A stretch of 64,000 nt of DNA from UBA1794 sp050946375 (lineage in GTDB: Bacteria; Bacteroidota; Bacteroidia; Bacteroidales; Bacteroidaceae): contig JBMNUT010000012.1 of the NCBI GenBank assembly GCA_050946375.1, positions 1-64,000 on the forward strand. The letters are read 5' to 3'. The translations under genes and the position numbers were made by a program. How positions within the stretch are numbered: the stretch's first letter is position 1; every line of letters starts with the position of its first letter. The notes below the pieces were generated by a model, which saw only the letters and a list, made by a program, of their open reading frames with translations, was not told where the DNA came from and searched no databases. Positions 14,108 to 23,332 of the stretch are shown here, one piece after another.

Positions 14108-16437
14108 ATGACAAAAAAGCAAAAGAGCCGCCGTTGGGCGGTTGCATGTGTGCCGCTGTTGGCGGCAACCGTGCTGGCATCTTGCAGCGATGAAGAGAAT
14201 GGACTGCAAGGAGCGGTGTTTGAGAATGTAGGCCGCTACGAATACTGGATGCGCGATTCACAAGACACGCTGCTCGTAAGCCTGACCGGCATTACTGATC
14301 CGGTGAAAAGAATAGAGTCAGCTATCGATTGGCTGCAGATAACTTACGACGGACACAATTCTAATGGTGATGTATCACTCTGCATTGCCCGTACAAGTAC
14401 CCCTGCGCATAATTATTTAACGGCCGATTCGGCTTATATTTATTTATCTGATACGCGAAGGGTTACGCTCGTAATCACAGCTGACGGAGCCATTCGGCCG
14501 TTGCCCGACAACTCCACTGCCTACGACGATTTCCACACGGCTTGGTGGACCAGGAAGAAGTGCTTTACAGTACTACCCGTACCATCAATGGGCGTATCGA
14601 GACTGTGAGCGAACACATCCCTCTCCCCTGGGCACCTGCCGCCACATCCAACATTCCCTCGATGCTTTTCACCGGCGACGCTCTCACGGCCAATGAAGGC
14701 TGGGTTATGGCTTACGACCTCTTTGCCGCCGAAACCAACGGCAATCCGAACAGCAAACCCTACTTTATGCTGTACAACAAGTACACAGGTATCCTGCGTA
14801 CATTCTATTACCAGAGTGAGAATGCAGGCACGGGTGGTGAATTTTCGTTTGTAGTTACTCCTGACGATGCCCTGACAAGTAAGCTGCCTTATTATCACAG
14901 CCTGCAATACGGTATCCCCGTCAGCAATACCGGAGTACAATATAACGGCAACGTGCTTGGCGTGACGCGCGGCAACAACAGCTTCCAGCAGTACATCAGC
15001 CCTTACCTGAAGGCCGATGTGGCACTCAAGCCGGGATGGTATTGCTTCGATATGGACCTCAGTGCTTATGATCCCAGCATGCGCCAGCCGTTCCTGAATA
15101 CCGACCGTCTGTCCATAGACTGCATGACAGCCAACAATACCCACATTACGATGGCGGGCACACTGACCGGTTCGAGCGAAGGCACCTTGGAAGGGATGTC
15201 CACTTCGTCTACATCGAGTACAAACGGCTTGAACTACTTGGATACCTACAACTCGGGAATGGACGGAATCAAGGGCGCTATCAACAAGTTTCTGGAGGGC
15301 AATTACCTCAGTGCGGCTTTCAGTGGAGTAGTCTCGCTGTTCAACATTGGTAAAGCCATGACCGGAAAAGCTACCGATAATTACGATACCGAGAGCAAAA
15401 GTACGGGTACTATCAATATGAGTTTCACCGGCGAACTGAGTCTCGACGGGTACTCTACGTCGAACGCATCGAACAATGCCGTCGGAGTGGAATTTTCCTA
15501 CACGGCTTTCTCGCAGAATAACCTGACAGGACGTGGCGTATGGGGACTGCAAGACAACCCCGTGGTCTATGTGGTGAAGGATCGTATCATAGGCGAGGAT
15601 GAGGATCTGGCTTGCGTAGTAAACGCCGACGGATATTCGACCGCTTCTTCCGATCCGGCAGACAACAACCTGCGTCTGTTTACTTTCTTCGATCCCACTT
15701 CCATTCATTTCAACCTCAATACGAGCCTGTACAACAACATCTCCAACGTCGAGATGTCGTGGGTCTATGGTGTGTATCCCAATCAGCAGGCCGGGCATAC
15801 GGATCCCTACCGCAACGGTTTGATGAATTTCAAAGGCAAGGGCTGGTTGGTTTCGCCCGAGTTTATTGACAAGCAGCAATATGTAGATACCGTTTACAAG
15901 AGCTTCTCCTCCGATTTTGCCAACATGGCCTATGTGGAATGGCCGTTGGAAGACATGACGACTACCTCGCTGGATGCCAGCACGAAACCGGCTATTTATG
16001 AGCAGGCCGGTGCCGATTATCGTTACTACGGCCGTCCCGGAAACGAAGAAAGCAAAGACAGCAAGGACTTCTTCGTGGTAGACCCTGTTATTCTGTTGCC
16101 TACTACTTATGAAGAAGGCGAAGATGACTTGGCGGCAGGAAAATTCTACGATTTTGTAGCGCCTGACCTGGTGGTGGGAGTAATGCTGACGTTCGACTAT
16201 GAGTTGGCGGACGGGACTAAAGCCAAGGCTGTGTTCTCCAAGCGCTTCCTTCCGGTCGTGAAGAGTATTTCTTCGCAGGAGCTGAAAGAAAAGCGTCAGG
16301 CCCTGCAGAACTACGTAAATGGCGGAACGCATCAGACGCTGGACGGTGGCATCAAGATTCAGCACGAAGGTGCCAATGAACTGTTGCGCCAGTTCTTTGA
16401 GAACAGTGCCTATTTGTTGAACTATGATTATGAATAA
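14108..16437 (+). CDS. Large surface lipoprotein of unknown function, interrupted by a frameshift
   Basis: First gene of the lipoprotein operon. The front frame (14108-14608) encodes a lipoprotein signal with Cys26 followed by SDEEN, a likely surface-export signal. It then stays family-like up to about FHTA. From 14542 another frame continues without a plausible start (only a TTG) for 631 codons to 16437. The two join by a -1 shift at 14542, equivalent to one missing T in GCTTGG; the joined product would be about 776 aa. The second part is rich in beta-strand-like, Ser/Thr/Asn-rich segments and contains a short Gly/Ala-rich hydrophobic stretch. No named domain is recognised. Either the gene is inactivated or a base is missing in the assembly. 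It is followed after 20 bp by the next lipoprotein. Confidence 0.7.
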
Positions 16438-16457
16438 TTTGTTAACTATAAATTGAT

Positions 16458-17405
16458 ATGAAGAAGATTGCATTTATGTTGATGGCACTTCCGTTGTTAA
16501 GTATCGGAATGGCCTCGTGTTCGGATGACGAAGAATTTACCGGTGATGGAAGCGAAACCGGTGAAGGAGAACTGGTGGTAGACGAGTTGCAGGCCTTGCA
16601 GTCGTCGTTGGTGAAAGTAGACGATAACGGAGCATTCGTAGAGCGCATCGTCGGAGTTCCTTTGGACCAAGCTGATACAACCGAAGTTTCGGTAGGTGTA
16701 GACAATCTGGAAGAGGCGAAATCGATGTTCCGGGGATGGCTGGCTGATACGACCTTGGTATCGGCTGACGGCCTGGAGATGCACTTCACTACGCGCGAAG
16801 GCAGTGCTCGCCTTGTTGAAGAGAGCGACGGCGAAGGCCAGCTGGCTTACGTTTTGTTCAATGTTCCCGGTTTGCGATATGTTTCGCGCGTGAACTTTAT
16901 CAAGAACGATGCGTGGCCGGACAATTCTTCCGGTAAAGGTTTCCACAAAGTGGGCGTACAATATGAATATAAAGCCTGGACGGGTGGTCCTAACAAGGGC
17001 AGCGATAATTTCGACCCGGGTGCGATGGAAACCTTCGTCTGCGTTCGCGAGTACAAAAACGGTACCCCGGCCCTGCTGGTGGGCATAAGCAGTAAAAGCT
17101 ACTATTTGCCTTGGCGTGGTTCGGACCAATATGGTGGCAATATGCCGAACACTGGGAAGGCCAACGAGATATGCTCAATACTGCGTGCTGACTGGAATAA
17201 CTGGAAGAGACTCTTCAACGCCAATAATAAGAATTTGTTGAATGATGATTGGGAGTATTGGATCAACTCTGGGCATGACTATTGGGTTGCCCAATACAGA
17301 GATGCTATCACCTTGCAGACCGGCAGAATTGAGGATTACGATGTGCATTGGTCGGAACCCAAAAAAGCTGTGTTGTTCTACATTGAGTCCGGTCAGAAAG
17401 AATAA
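16458..17405 (+). CDS. Surface lipoprotein of unknown function
   Basis: 315-aa lipoprotein. The lipid-attachment Cys21 (IGMASC) is followed by SDDEE, the acidic pattern that sends Bacteroides lipoproteins to the cell surface. The rest is a soluble domain rich in Trp, Asp and Asn; no known domain is recognised. It is the second gene of the operon, 20 bp after the first and 12 bp before the BMP-like gene, so it is probably co-produced with them. Confidence 0.8.
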   Translation: MKKIAFMLMALPLLSIGMASCSDDEEFTGDGSETGEGELVVDELQALQSSLVKVDDNGAFVERIVGVPLDQADTTEVSVGVDNLEEAKSMFRGWLADTTLVSADGLEMHFTTREGSARLVEESDGEGQLAYVLFNVPGLRYVSRVNFIKNDAWPDNSSGKGFHKVGVQYEYKAWTGGPNKGSDNFDPGAMETFVCVREYKNGTPALLVGISSKSYYLPWRGSDQYGGNMPNTGKANEICSILRADWNNWKRLFNANNKNLLNDDWEYWINSGHDYWVAQYRDAITLQTGRIEDYDVHWSEPKKAVLFYIESGQKE

Positions 17406-17417
17406 CCACGAGTTGGT

Positions 17418-18434
17418 ATGAGACTTTGGTTTTTACCCTTGTTGTTCGTCTGTGTCGCTTGTTCTGAAGAGAGTGGCGTCGCAGACGAACAACTCGTTTC
17501 TACCACCCATAAGGTAGATATCTTGTTTTCGCCGGCGGGACTGGGTGACTCGGGTTACAACGACATCATTCTCTACGGCATACAGCAGTCGTGGAAACAG
17601 CATGGTTTCCAGCTGGAGATGCACCAGCCCAACAGCTTGGAAGTGGGTTGGCGGGATTATGAGACTTGGCTACAGGAAGAAGCAGACCCGGGTACGGATC
17701 GCTTGTTCATTTTCGCCTCCAACGACTATGAGCCGCTCTTGCGTCAGAATCCGCCCTTGCGCCAGGAGGGTAAAGACATCTTGCTCTTCGAGGCCGGAAG
17801 CGGGTTGGAGCACGTTCAGGCTTTCAAACTCAACATGTTTGGCGCGTCTTATTATATAGGTAGGTTGGCCTCCTTCATTGCCCCTTCGGCAGCCGTAGTG
17901 AAAGCCAATCCCTACGACGTCAATCTCACCGACGCGGAAGAAGGTTTTCGGCAAGGCTTCTCGGCCGAAGAGACCAAGTTCTGCGAGACATACTATCTCT
18001 CAGACAGCCCGTCGGGCGGCTATAACAATCCGGACAGCGCCTATTATCTGGCGTTTGACATCTATCAGAATCATCCATTCATATATCCATTGGCCGGAGG
18101 CTCCAACATGGGCATCTACAAGTATACGCGTGAATATCCCGATTGGGCCTATACGGCGGGCATGGACGGCGACATGAGCGATTACTCTGTGCAGATAATC
18201 TGCTCGCTGGTGAAGCGGCTTGACCTGGCATTGGAGTACTATGTGTCGCGCTGGATATCGGGAGAAAGTTGGGGTGGCTATGAAGTCTACGGGATTGGCT
18301 CGGGATATGTAGATGTCAACCTGTCTGAAAATTATGTGGATTTTTTCACTCCCTTCATGGAAGGATTGAAGGAAGAGGCTATAATAAAGGAAGAGGAATA
18401 TGAGAAAAGCGATGCAATCGATTCGGTGTGGTAA
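17418..18434 (+). CDS. BMP-family (PnrA/Med-like) ligand-binding lipoprotein
   Basis: 338-aa lipoprotein (Cys15 in FVCVACSEES) whose mature part resembles the basic membrane protein/PnrA family, type I periplasmic-binding folds that bind nucleosides or similar small ligands. Matching features are GLGDSGYND (41-49), the FRQGF segment and, near the C-terminus, AGMDGDMSD with SLVKRLDLALEYYV, which occupies the position of the family's GVD...S.VKR.D.A. block. No ABC permease or ATPase is nearby, so a transport role is not supported; a receptor or capture role is more likely. Its 3' end overlaps the next gene by 35 bp. Confidence 0.7.
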   Translation: MRLWFLPLLFVCVACSEESGVADEQLVSTTHKVDILFSPAGLGDSGYNDIILYGIQQSWKQHGFQLEMHQPNSLEVGWRDYETWLQEEADPGTDRLFIFASNDYEPLLRQNPPLRQEGKDILLFEAGSGLEHVQAFKLNMFGASYYIGRLASFIAPSAAVVKANPYDVNLTDAEEGFRQGFSAEETKFCETYYLSDSPSGGYNNPDSAYYLAFDIYQNHPFIYPLAGGSNMGIYKYTREYPDWAYTAGMDGDMSDYSVQIICSLVKRLDLALEYYVSRWISGESWGGYEVYGIGSGYVDVNLSENYVDFFTPFMEGLKEEAIIKEEEYEKSDAIDSVW

Positions 18435-20484
18435 ATGGTGGTTCTGCCTGTTGTGTGTTCTTTTGCTTGCATCCTGTACGGAAGAAGAACCGGAAGTCAG
18501 CAGGCCGCAACGTGAGCCGGTTAAGTTGGCCGTCATTTTACCTCAGGATGGCGATGGAACCGACTGGACAAGGCTGCTGGACTGGGTGGCCGACAACATT
18601 CGCCAGGCTAATGACAGCATAGAGCCGGTCTATGAGTTCTATGATGAAAACACGGTCGACATAGAAAAGGTGGCTACCGACCTGGCCGGGCGCAAGGACA
18701 TCTTTGCCGTGATAGGCTGTTATCATTCGGCCAATACCCAGATCGTGGCAAGCCGATGTGCACGCACATACAAGCCGATGTTTACTTTCTCTACCAGCGA
18801 GGAACTGCAGAGAGCTTTCGGACAGCGTGGCTTCTTGTGGTGTCTTGCCGAGAGCGACATTACTCAGAGTGAACTTCTGTTGGCCAAGGCCGAACGTTAC
18901 GGGGCCAAGACCGTGTCGCTGCTGGCCAGCGACAATATCTACGGGCAGACGTTTGAAGACTGGTTTGCGTTTCAGGCAGTGGAGTTGGGAATAGAACCGG
19001 TAGATGCCCAGGTCTATGAGCCGGAAGAACTGAGCGATAAGTTCCAGGTCGTGGCAAAAGAAGGCGTGGACTACCTTATCTGTGCCCCCTCTTCTGTGGA
19101 AGAAGCCGTCCAGATTGTAGAATTGTACAAGACTTCGGGCTTTATGGGCCGATTACTTTTCTCGGACGTGGCTTATTCGCCCGCTTTAATAACGATGTTG
19201 GGCAGCCGCTCCAACGGGGTGGAAGGCATAGCGGGCGCATCGGATCCCTCTACCGGCTTTGACATAGCCTATGAGGTGCACTTCGGCAGCACGCCCAATC
19301 TGGGAGAATCTTCAGTCTATGACGCCGTGATGGTGGCTTGCTATGCCTATCGTTACGCACAGCTCCACAGTATGGATGCAAACGCAGCCATTTCGGCTCT
19401 GCTCAATCAGCATGCGGAGGAGAAAGGCATGTGGACGTCCGCTGCCATGAGTCGTGTGTTCCGCTCGATAGAACAGGGTGAGACGCCGGCATTCAGTGGC
19501 GCATCGGGCAATTTGGACTTCGCTACGGACAACTATACCAATATACTCTATTCTACTTATGTGCACTGGATGGCCTATGACGGCAAGTTCATTCACTTGG
19601 ATTATGACAATCGCTCGCAGAGCAACGGCTCGTCCGTCTATGCAGCCTGGGAGTGGAACAAACGTTATTTTCAGCAGTTTGAAGACGTAGACCCGGGTAT
19701 TGTTTATCCTGCCTGGAAAGGTTCTTGGGCCGTAGTGGTGGCGGCTTCGGAAGGGTGGACCAACTATCGGCATCAGGCCGATGCGCTGGCGTTCTATCAG
19801 CTTCTGAAAGCCAATGGCTACGACGATGACCACATCCTGCTCATCATGGCCGACGACTTGGCTGATAATTTGAACAATCCTGAGCCGGGAGTGGTACGAC
19901 GTACCCCTCAAGGGGAAAACCTGTACGAGAACGTGCAGGTGGACTATCGGCTGTCCGAGGTGACGCCTGCGCTTCTTCAAAGCATTCTCGCAGGGGAAAG
20001 CCCGGCAGGATTGCAGTCTGGGGCAAACGACAATGTGCTGCTCTTCTGGAGTGGTCACGGCGAGAAAGGTGAATGGCTGTGGGGCGATAGCGATGCAGTA
20101 CCCGCGTCAATGGTGGCCGAAACGCTGAATAAGATGGCTTCGGAGCGCCGCTTTCGCAAGTTATTATGCTTGGTGGAAACCTGCTATTCGGGAAGTATAG
20201 CCGAGGCTTGCGTGGGTATTCCGGGCGTACTGTTTATCACGGCAGCCAACGCCAGTGAGACATCGAAAGCAGACGGTTATAGCGACGAACTGGGAGTATG
20301 GATGACGAACCGTTTTACGTCTGTCTTGTTGGAACGGTTGGAGGAGAATCCGGACATACCCTTGCGCGATCTTTACCTTTCCCTGTTCGAACAGACCTTG
20401 GGTTCGCACGTATCGGTTTATAATACAGACTTCTACGGCAGTGTCTACCAGAACACGATGCATGAATATCTGGATGTTCGGTAG
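18400..20484 (+). CDS. Lipoprotein fusing a periplasmic substrate-binding domain to a legumain/GPI8-like C13 cysteine peptidase
   Basis: 694-aa lipoprotein (Cys26 in LLLASC followed by TEEEPE, a likely surface signal). Residues about 42-400 form a type I substrate-binding fold like those of branched-chain amino acid receptors (start VKLAVILPQDG; AVIGCYHS; PMFTFSTS). Residues about 440-694 are a caspase-like C13 peptidase. WAVVVAASEGWTNYRHQAD (443-461) aligns with the start of legumain and GPI8. The catalytic His553 is in LLFWSGHGEKG and Cys595 in LVETCYSGS; TAAN (614-617) also matches. The RH pair of the legumain S1 pocket (Arg457, His458) is kept, but the residue after the catalytic Cys is Tyr596 and the later LGDW motif reads LGVW. 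The start has a strong ribosome-binding site (GGAAGAGGA) inside the end of the BMP-like gene, suggesting coupled translation. The binding domain may target or control the protease; this is inference. Confidence 0.85.
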   Translation: MRKAMQSIRCGKWWFCLLCVLLLASCTEEEPEVSRPQREPVKLAVILPQDGDGTDWTRLLDWVADNIRQANDSIEPVYEFYDENTVDIEKVATDLAGRKDIFAVIGCYHSANTQIVASRCARTYKPMFTFSTSEELQRAFGQRGFLWCLAESDITQSELLLAKAERYGAKTVSLLASDNIYGQTFEDWFAFQAVELGIEPVDAQVYEPEELSDKFQVVAKEGVDYLICAPSSVEEAVQIVELYKTSGFMGRLLFSDVAYSPALITMLGSRSNGVEGIAGASDPSTGFDIAYEVHFGSTPNLGESSVYDAVMVACYAYRYAQLHSMDANAAISALLNQHAEEKGMWTSAAMSRVFRSIEQGETPAFSGASGNLDFATDNYTNILYSTYVHWMAYDGKFIHLDYDNRSQSNGSSVYAAWEWNKRYFQQFEDVDPGIVYPAWKGSWAVVVAASEGWTNYRHQADALAFYQLLKANGYDDDHILLIMADDLADNLNNPEPGVVRRTPQGENLYENVQVDYRLSEVTPALLQSILAGESPAGLQSGANDNVLLFWSGHGEKGEWLWGDSDAVPASMVAETLNKMASERRFRKLLCLVETCYSGSIAEACVGIPGVLFITAANASETSKADGYSDELGVWMTNRFTSVLLERLEENPDIPLRDLYLSLFEQTLGSHVSVYNTDFYGSVYQNTMHEYLDVR

Positions 20485-20572
20485 GACGTGATGCGACGGT
20501 AACTTGTTTTTAGGTTTGTACCTTTCTGCGTTTCCTGCGGCCTTTATTTCCGGATATGTGGATAAAAAGTTG

Positions 20573-20580
20573 TATTTTTG
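20573..20580 (+). promoter_or_regulatory. -7 element for fabI-lepA
   Basis: TATTTTTG, exact TAnnTTTG match, about 93 bp upstream of the fabI ATG. Confidence 0.55.
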
Positions 20581-20672
20581 CACCCATAATGGCTCTTTGG
20601 AGTTATGCCTCTCCTTGGGGAGTGCCCGGGGGCGCTGGAATAGCATAATTGGAAAAATAAACAATAAGCAGA

Positions 20673-21530
20673 ATGAGTTACAATTTATTGAGTGGGAAGC
20701 GGGGCATAATATTCGGTGCCCTGAATGAGAATTCCATAGCCTGGAAAGTGGCGGAGCGTGCAGTAGAAGAAGGTGCGACCATCACGCTTTCCAATACGCC
20801 CGTGGCAGTACGCATGGGGCAGGTAGACGAACTGGCAAAGAAGCTGAATGCGGAAGTTATAGCTGCCGACGCTACGCGCCTGGAGGACCTGGAAGTCGTG
20901 TTTGGCACTTCGATGGACGTCTTGGGCGGGCCGGTCGATTTCGTCTTGCACAGCATCGGTATGAGCCCGAACGTGCGTAAGAAACGTACGTATGACGACT
21001 TGGATTATTCACTTCTGGAGAAGACTTTGGATATCAGCGCCATCTCTTTCCATAAGATGTTGCAGGTGGCCAAAAAGATGGGTGCGATTGCAGAATACGG
21101 TAGTGTTGTGGCTTTGACTTATGTTGCGGCACAGCGCACGTTGTTTGGCTACAACGACATGGCCGACGCCAAGGCTATGCTGGAGAGTATTGCGCGCAGC
21201 TTTGGTTATATTTACGGGCGTGAGCACCATGTGCGTATCAACTGTATCAGCCAAAGTCCTACCTTGACGACTGCCGGAAGCGGAATCAAAGGTTTTGATT
21301 CACTGATGGATTTTGCCAACCGTATGTCGCCGCTGGGCAATGCTACGGCTGACGAATGTGCGGATTATTGCATCACTCTTTTCTCCGACCTGACACGTAA
21401 GGTTACCATGCAGACGCTCTTCCATGACGGAGGCTTCAGCAGCATGGGTATGAGCTTGCGTGCTATGGACCAATACGAGAAGAGCTTCGATAAATATCGC
21501 GACGAGAACGGAAATATTATCTATGGATAA
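20673..21530 (+). CDS. fabI: Enoyl-[acyl-carrier-protein] reductase [NADH]
   Basis: Last reduction step of each fatty acid elongation cycle, cytosolic. The 285-aa protein has the short-chain dehydrogenase fold with the FabI-type active site Tyr150, Tyr160 and Lys167 (YNDMADAK, Y-x6-K), and the N-terminal GIIFGALNENSIAW nucleotide-binding segment typical of FabI. lepA starts 8 bp before the fabI stop, so the two are translationally coupled. Confidence 0.95.
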   Translation: MSYNLLSGKRGIIFGALNENSIAWKVAERAVEEGATITLSNTPVAVRMGQVDELAKKLNAEVIAADATRLEDLEVVFGTSMDVLGGPVDFVLHSIGMSPNVRKKRTYDDLDYSLLEKTLDISAISFHKMLQVAKKMGAIAEYGSVVALTYVAAQRTLFGYNDMADAKAMLESIARSFGYIYGREHHVRINCISQSPTLTTAGSGIKGFDSLMDFANRMSPLGNATADECADYCITLFSDLTRKVTMQTLFHDGGFSSMGMSLRAMDQYEKSFDKYRDENGNIIYG

Positions 21531-23307
21531 AAACATCCGTAATTTCTGTATCATCGCTCATATCGACCATGGGAAGTCGACCTTGGCCGACCGTCTTTTG
21601 GAATATACCCATACGATTGCCATCACCGAGGGGCAGATGCTCGACGATATGGATTTGGAGCGGGAACGTGGCATCACCATTAAAAGCCATGCAATCCAAA
21701 TGCAGTATGAACGGGACGGGCAGACCTATACGTTGAACCTGATCGATACTCCGGGCCATGTGGACTTCTCCTATGAGGTGTCGCGTTCCATCGCTTCCTG
21801 CGAGGGGGCACTGCTCGTCGTAGATGCCAGCCAGGGAGTGCAGGCGCAGACCATTTCCAATCTTTACATGGCCATCGAGCACGACTTGGAGATAGTCCCG
21901 GTCATCAACAAGTGCGATATGCCTTCGGCCATGCCTGACGAGGTGGAAGACGAAATCGTGGAGTTGCTCGGATGCAAACGCGAGGAGATTATTCGTGCGT
22001 CGGGCAAGACGGGTATGGGAGTACAGGAGATACTCGATGCGGTTGTCGACCGGATTCCTGCTCCGGAAGGCGATGAAAATGCACCTTTGCAGGCCTTGAT
22101 TTTTGATTCGGTCTTCAATCCTTTCCGGGGGATTATCGCTTATTTCAAGATAGAAAACGGTACTATCCACCAGGGGGAGAAGGTCAAGTTCTTTAATACG
22201 GGCCGTGAATATGAAGCCGACGAGATCGGAGTGCTGAAGATGGACTTGGTTCCTCGTACGGAGTTGGGCACGGGTAATGTGGGCTACATTATCAGTGGCA
22301 TCAAAACCTCCAGTGAAGTCCGCGTAGGCGATACGATTACGAGTGTGGAGAATCCGTGTGTAGAAGCCATCAGCGGGTTCGAAGAAGTAAAACCCATGGT
22401 GTTTGCGGGTGTATATCCCATAGCACCCGAAGATTATGAGAACCTGCGCGCCTCTCTTGAGAAGCTGCGCTTGAACGATGCTTCCCTCACTTTCCAGCCC
22501 GAGAGTTCCTTGGCTTTGGGATTTGGCTTCCGTTGCGGTTTCTTGGGGCTGCTTCATATGGAAATCGTGCAGGAACGTCTGGACCGGGAGTTCAACATGG
22601 ATGTGATCACTACGGTGCCGAATGTTTCTTATATGGTATATGACAAGCATGGAAACGCCGAGGAAATCCATAATCCGGGCGGTATGCCTGAGCCGACTCT
22701 TATAGACCATATCGAGGAACCCTATATTGCTGCGACCGTAATTACGCTGGCAGATTATATAGGCCCCATCATGACGCTCTGTTTGGGCAAGCGCGGTGAG
22801 CTGGTCAAGCAGGAGTATTTGAGCGGGAACCGGGTGGAATTGCATTACAACATGCCCTTAGGGGAAATAGTCATTGACTTTTATGATAAACTGAAAAGCA
22901 TTTCCAAAGGATACGCCTCGTTTGATTATCATCCCAATGGCTTTCGCCCCTCCAAGTTGGTGAAATTGGATATTCTGCTCAACGGCGAGCCGGTCGATGC
23001 TCTCTCCACTTTGACGCATGTAGACAATGCGTACGGTTTGGGCAAGCGTATGTGCGAAAAGCTGAAGGAGTTGATTCCCCGTCAGCAGTTCGATATTGCG
23101 ATTCAGGCAGCTATCGGTTCCAAAATCATATCCCGCGAAACGATAAAGGCTGTGCGCAAAGACGTAACGGCCAAGTGCTATGGCGGTGATATCAGCCGTA
23201 AACGCAAGCTGCTCGAGAAGCAGAAAAAAGGAAAGAAGCGCATGAAACAGATTGGAAATGTAGAAGTTCCGCAGAAAGCGTTTCTTGCAGTACTCAAATT
23301 AGACTAA
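21523..23307 (+). CDS. lepA: Elongation factor 4 (LepA)
   Basis: Ribosome-associated GTPase that back-translocates or remodels stalled ribosomes. Starting at 21523 gives MDKNIRNFCIIAHIDHGKST, the canonical LepA N-terminus, and 594 aa; an upstream ATG in the same frame (21460) lies inside fabI and is rejected. The G1 (AHIDHGKST), G3 (DTPGH) and G4 (NKCD) motifs are present, and the C-terminal LepA domain (RKRKLLEKQKKGKKRMK) is complete. Downstream, the dehydrogenase gene begins after 25 bp. Confidence 0.96.
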   Translation: MDKNIRNFCIIAHIDHGKSTLADRLLEYTHTIAITEGQMLDDMDLERERGITIKSHAIQMQYERDGQTYTLNLIDTPGHVDFSYEVSRSIASCEGALLVVDASQGVQAQTISNLYMAIEHDLEIVPVINKCDMPSAMPDEVEDEIVELLGCKREEIIRASGKTGMGVQEILDAVVDRIPAPEGDENAPLQALIFDSVFNPFRGIIAYFKIENGTIHQGEKVKFFNTGREYEADEIGVLKMDLVPRTELGTGNVGYIISGIKTSSEVRVGDTITSVENPCVEAISGFEEVKPMVFAGVYPIAPEDYENLRASLEKLRLNDASLTFQPESSLALGFGFRCGFLGLLHMEIVQERLDREFNMDVITTVPNVSYMVYDKHGNAEEIHNPGGMPEPTLIDHIEEPYIAATVITLADYIGPIMTLCLGKRGELVKQEYLSGNRVELHYNMPLGEIVIDFYDKLKSISKGYASFDYHPNGFRPSKLVKLDILLNGEPVDALSTLTHVDNAYGLGKRMCEKLKELIPRQQFDIAIQAAIGSKIISRETIKAVRKDVTAKCYGGDISRKRKLLEKQKKGKKRMKQIGNVEVPQKAFLAVLKLD

Positions 23308-23332
23308 TCATTACGATAAAAAATATAAGGAA

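Noticed and set aside
14521..16473. 650-codon antisense frame over the first lipoprotein
   Set aside because: Codon-bias shadow without recognisable domain; it does, however, underline that the sense strand has no stops after the frameshift.
17418..20484. ABC transporter locus
   Set aside because: Two binding-protein-like lipoproteins are present but no permease or ATPase gene, so transport is not supported.
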